Assembly (NCBI GenBank): GCA_012032855.1
Contig: JAAUQA010000156.1
Location: 1 to 7,228 of the forward strand
Length of the DNA: 7,228 nt
Source: Candidatus Competibacteraceae bacterium
Lineage (GTDB): Bacteria > Pseudomonadota > Gammaproteobacteria > Competibacterales > Competibacteraceae
Direction: 5' to 3'
Under the pieces are notes generated by a model that did no database searches, was not told the DNA's origin, and was given only the letters and a program-made list of their open reading frames with translations. Positions within the stretch are counted from its first letter, which is position 1, and each line of letters opens with the position of its first letter. Shown here in pieces: positions 6,267 through 7,228 of the stretch. The position numbers and the translations under genes are program-made.

Positions 6267-7228
6267 ATGTCACTTTGGGGAAAAATTGCCGGCGAATTTA
6301 TCGACATCATCGAATGGACCGATGATTCCAACGATACGTTGGTGTATCGCTTCGAACGCTATGGGAATGAGATCAAATACGGTGCCAAGCTCACCGTGCG
6401 CCAGTCGCAAATGGCGGTATTCGTCAACGAGGGGCAAATCGCCGATGTATTCGCCCCCGGCATGTATACCCTGGAGACCAAGAACGTTCCTATTCTGTCG
6501 ACTCTGCAGGGATGGAAGTACGGCTTCGCCAGTCCGTTCAAGGCCGAGGTGTATTTCGTCAATACCCGGCAGTTCACCGATTACAAATGGGGCACCAAAA
6601 ACCCGGTCATCGTCCGTGATCCGGAATTTCAATGGTGCGGTTGCGGGCTTTCGGCACCTACGCCTTCCGGGTGACCGACGCGGCAGCCTTCATCAAGGAA
6701 GTGGTGGGTACGGACGGTCATTTCACCACCGATGAAATTGCCGAACAGTTACGCAATATTATCGTCTCGCGGTTTTCCAACGCCGTGGCCCAGTCCAAAA
6801 TCCCGATGTTGGACCTGGCCGCCAATTACGGTGAGTTGAGCCAGTTCATCACCAACACCATCTCTCCTGAATTCGAAGCCTACGGGCTGAGCCTGACCAA
6901 GTTGCTGGTGGAAAACATATCCCTGCCGCCGGAAGTCGAAGCGGCGTTGGACAAACGCTCCAGCATGGGAATTGTCGGCAATCTCAACCAATACGCGCAG
7001 TTCCAGGCGGCCGAGGCCATGCGGGCAGCGGCGGACAATCCGGGGCCGGCGGGCGGCAGCATGGGGATGGGGATGGGTTTTGTCATGGCCCAGCAAATGG
7101 GACAAACCATGGCCGGAGCGGGGGGGCGGGCGCTGCACAACCGGCGCCTGCCGCTGCACCGCCGCCGGTGCCGACTGCCGTACAATTTTTCGTATTTCTC
7201 AATCAGCAACAAGCCGGACCGTTCGCCA
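6267..7228 (+). pseudogene. SPFH/band-7 (virion core protein-like) protein, two frameshifts, 3' truncated by window end
   Basis: Frame one (6267-6632) encodes MSLWGKIAGEFIDIIEW, then VYRFERYGNEIKYGAKLTVR, ETKNVPILSTLQGW and FVNTRQFTDYKWGT, up to RDPEFQ. This is the start of the bacterial SPFH family related to Bacillus YdjI. The frame then runs to a false stop at 6672-6674, while the real protein continues from 6635 in another frame: VRLRAFGTYAFRVTD, IAEQLRNIIVSRF, LTKLLVENISLPPEVEAALD. It then enters a Met/Gly-rich linker (GSMGMGMGF). A second slip at the G7 run 7120-7126 moves the frame again, giving a Pro/Ala linker and QFFVFLNQQQAGPFA, the start of a likely GYF_2-type domain cut by the window edge. 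At least 321 residues are recoverable. SPFH proteins form membrane-associated oligomeric scaffolds; the partner here is unknown. Each slip is repaired by one added base. Confidence 0.85.

Noticed and set aside
7060..7077. ATGGGG-type repeats as a microsatellite or phase-variable tract
   Set aside because: Only a few imperfect units, coding for the Met/Gly linker usual in this part of SPFH proteins; the frame break is at the later G run instead.

Overview
The window looks like a gammaproteobacterial chromosome segment of moderate GC. The family affinities (YceI, a LtaS-like membrane sulfatase-fold protein, NYN/OST-HTH, a plasmid-type Rep and an IS5-family element) would fit a methanotroph-like or Thiotrichales/Competibacter-like lineage. 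That placement is inferred from general protein resemblance and is weak below class level. No tRNA, rRNA or CRISPR array is visible.

Left part (1-2449, + strand): three tightly packed genes. They are the C-terminal end of a probable CDP-alcohol phosphatidyltransferase, a secreted YceI-family lipid-binding protein, and a five-helix membrane protein with an extracytoplasmic alkaline phosphatase/sulfatase domain. Short gaps suggest one transcript. The likely theme is membrane lipid or envelope head-group chemistry, but the substrate is unknown.

Middle part (2552-3843, - strand): an NYN-domain (PIN-like RNase fold) protein with a C-terminal OST-HTH/LOTUS domain. It is preceded by an unrecognised 136-residue protein that starts at GTG behind a good Shine-Dalgarno sequence. 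The two are probably co-transcribed and run convergently towards the lipid genes.

Right part (3948-7228): a plasmid-type replication initiator (Rep_3/RepB-like) on the - strand and an SPFH/band-7 protein with a probable GYF-like C-terminus on the + strand diverge from a short control region. That region has a near-consensus sigma70 promoter for rep, embedded in nested inverted repeats. A complete 828-bp IS5-family element (IS427-like: CTAG target, TA duplication, 16-bp perfect terminal repeats, intact DDE transposase) sits in this region, exactly at the 5' edge of the SPFH Shine-Dalgarno sequence. It therefore separates the SPFH gene from its original upstream DNA.

Both accessory genes are broken in the sequence as given: rep by one frameshift and SPFH by two. 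All three behave as the loss of a single base, and each is repaired by adding one base. The five genes to the left and the transposase are intact. This is either decay of an integrated plasmid-like module or a local sequence-quality problem, and raw reads would separate the two. The window runs off both ends inside genes.
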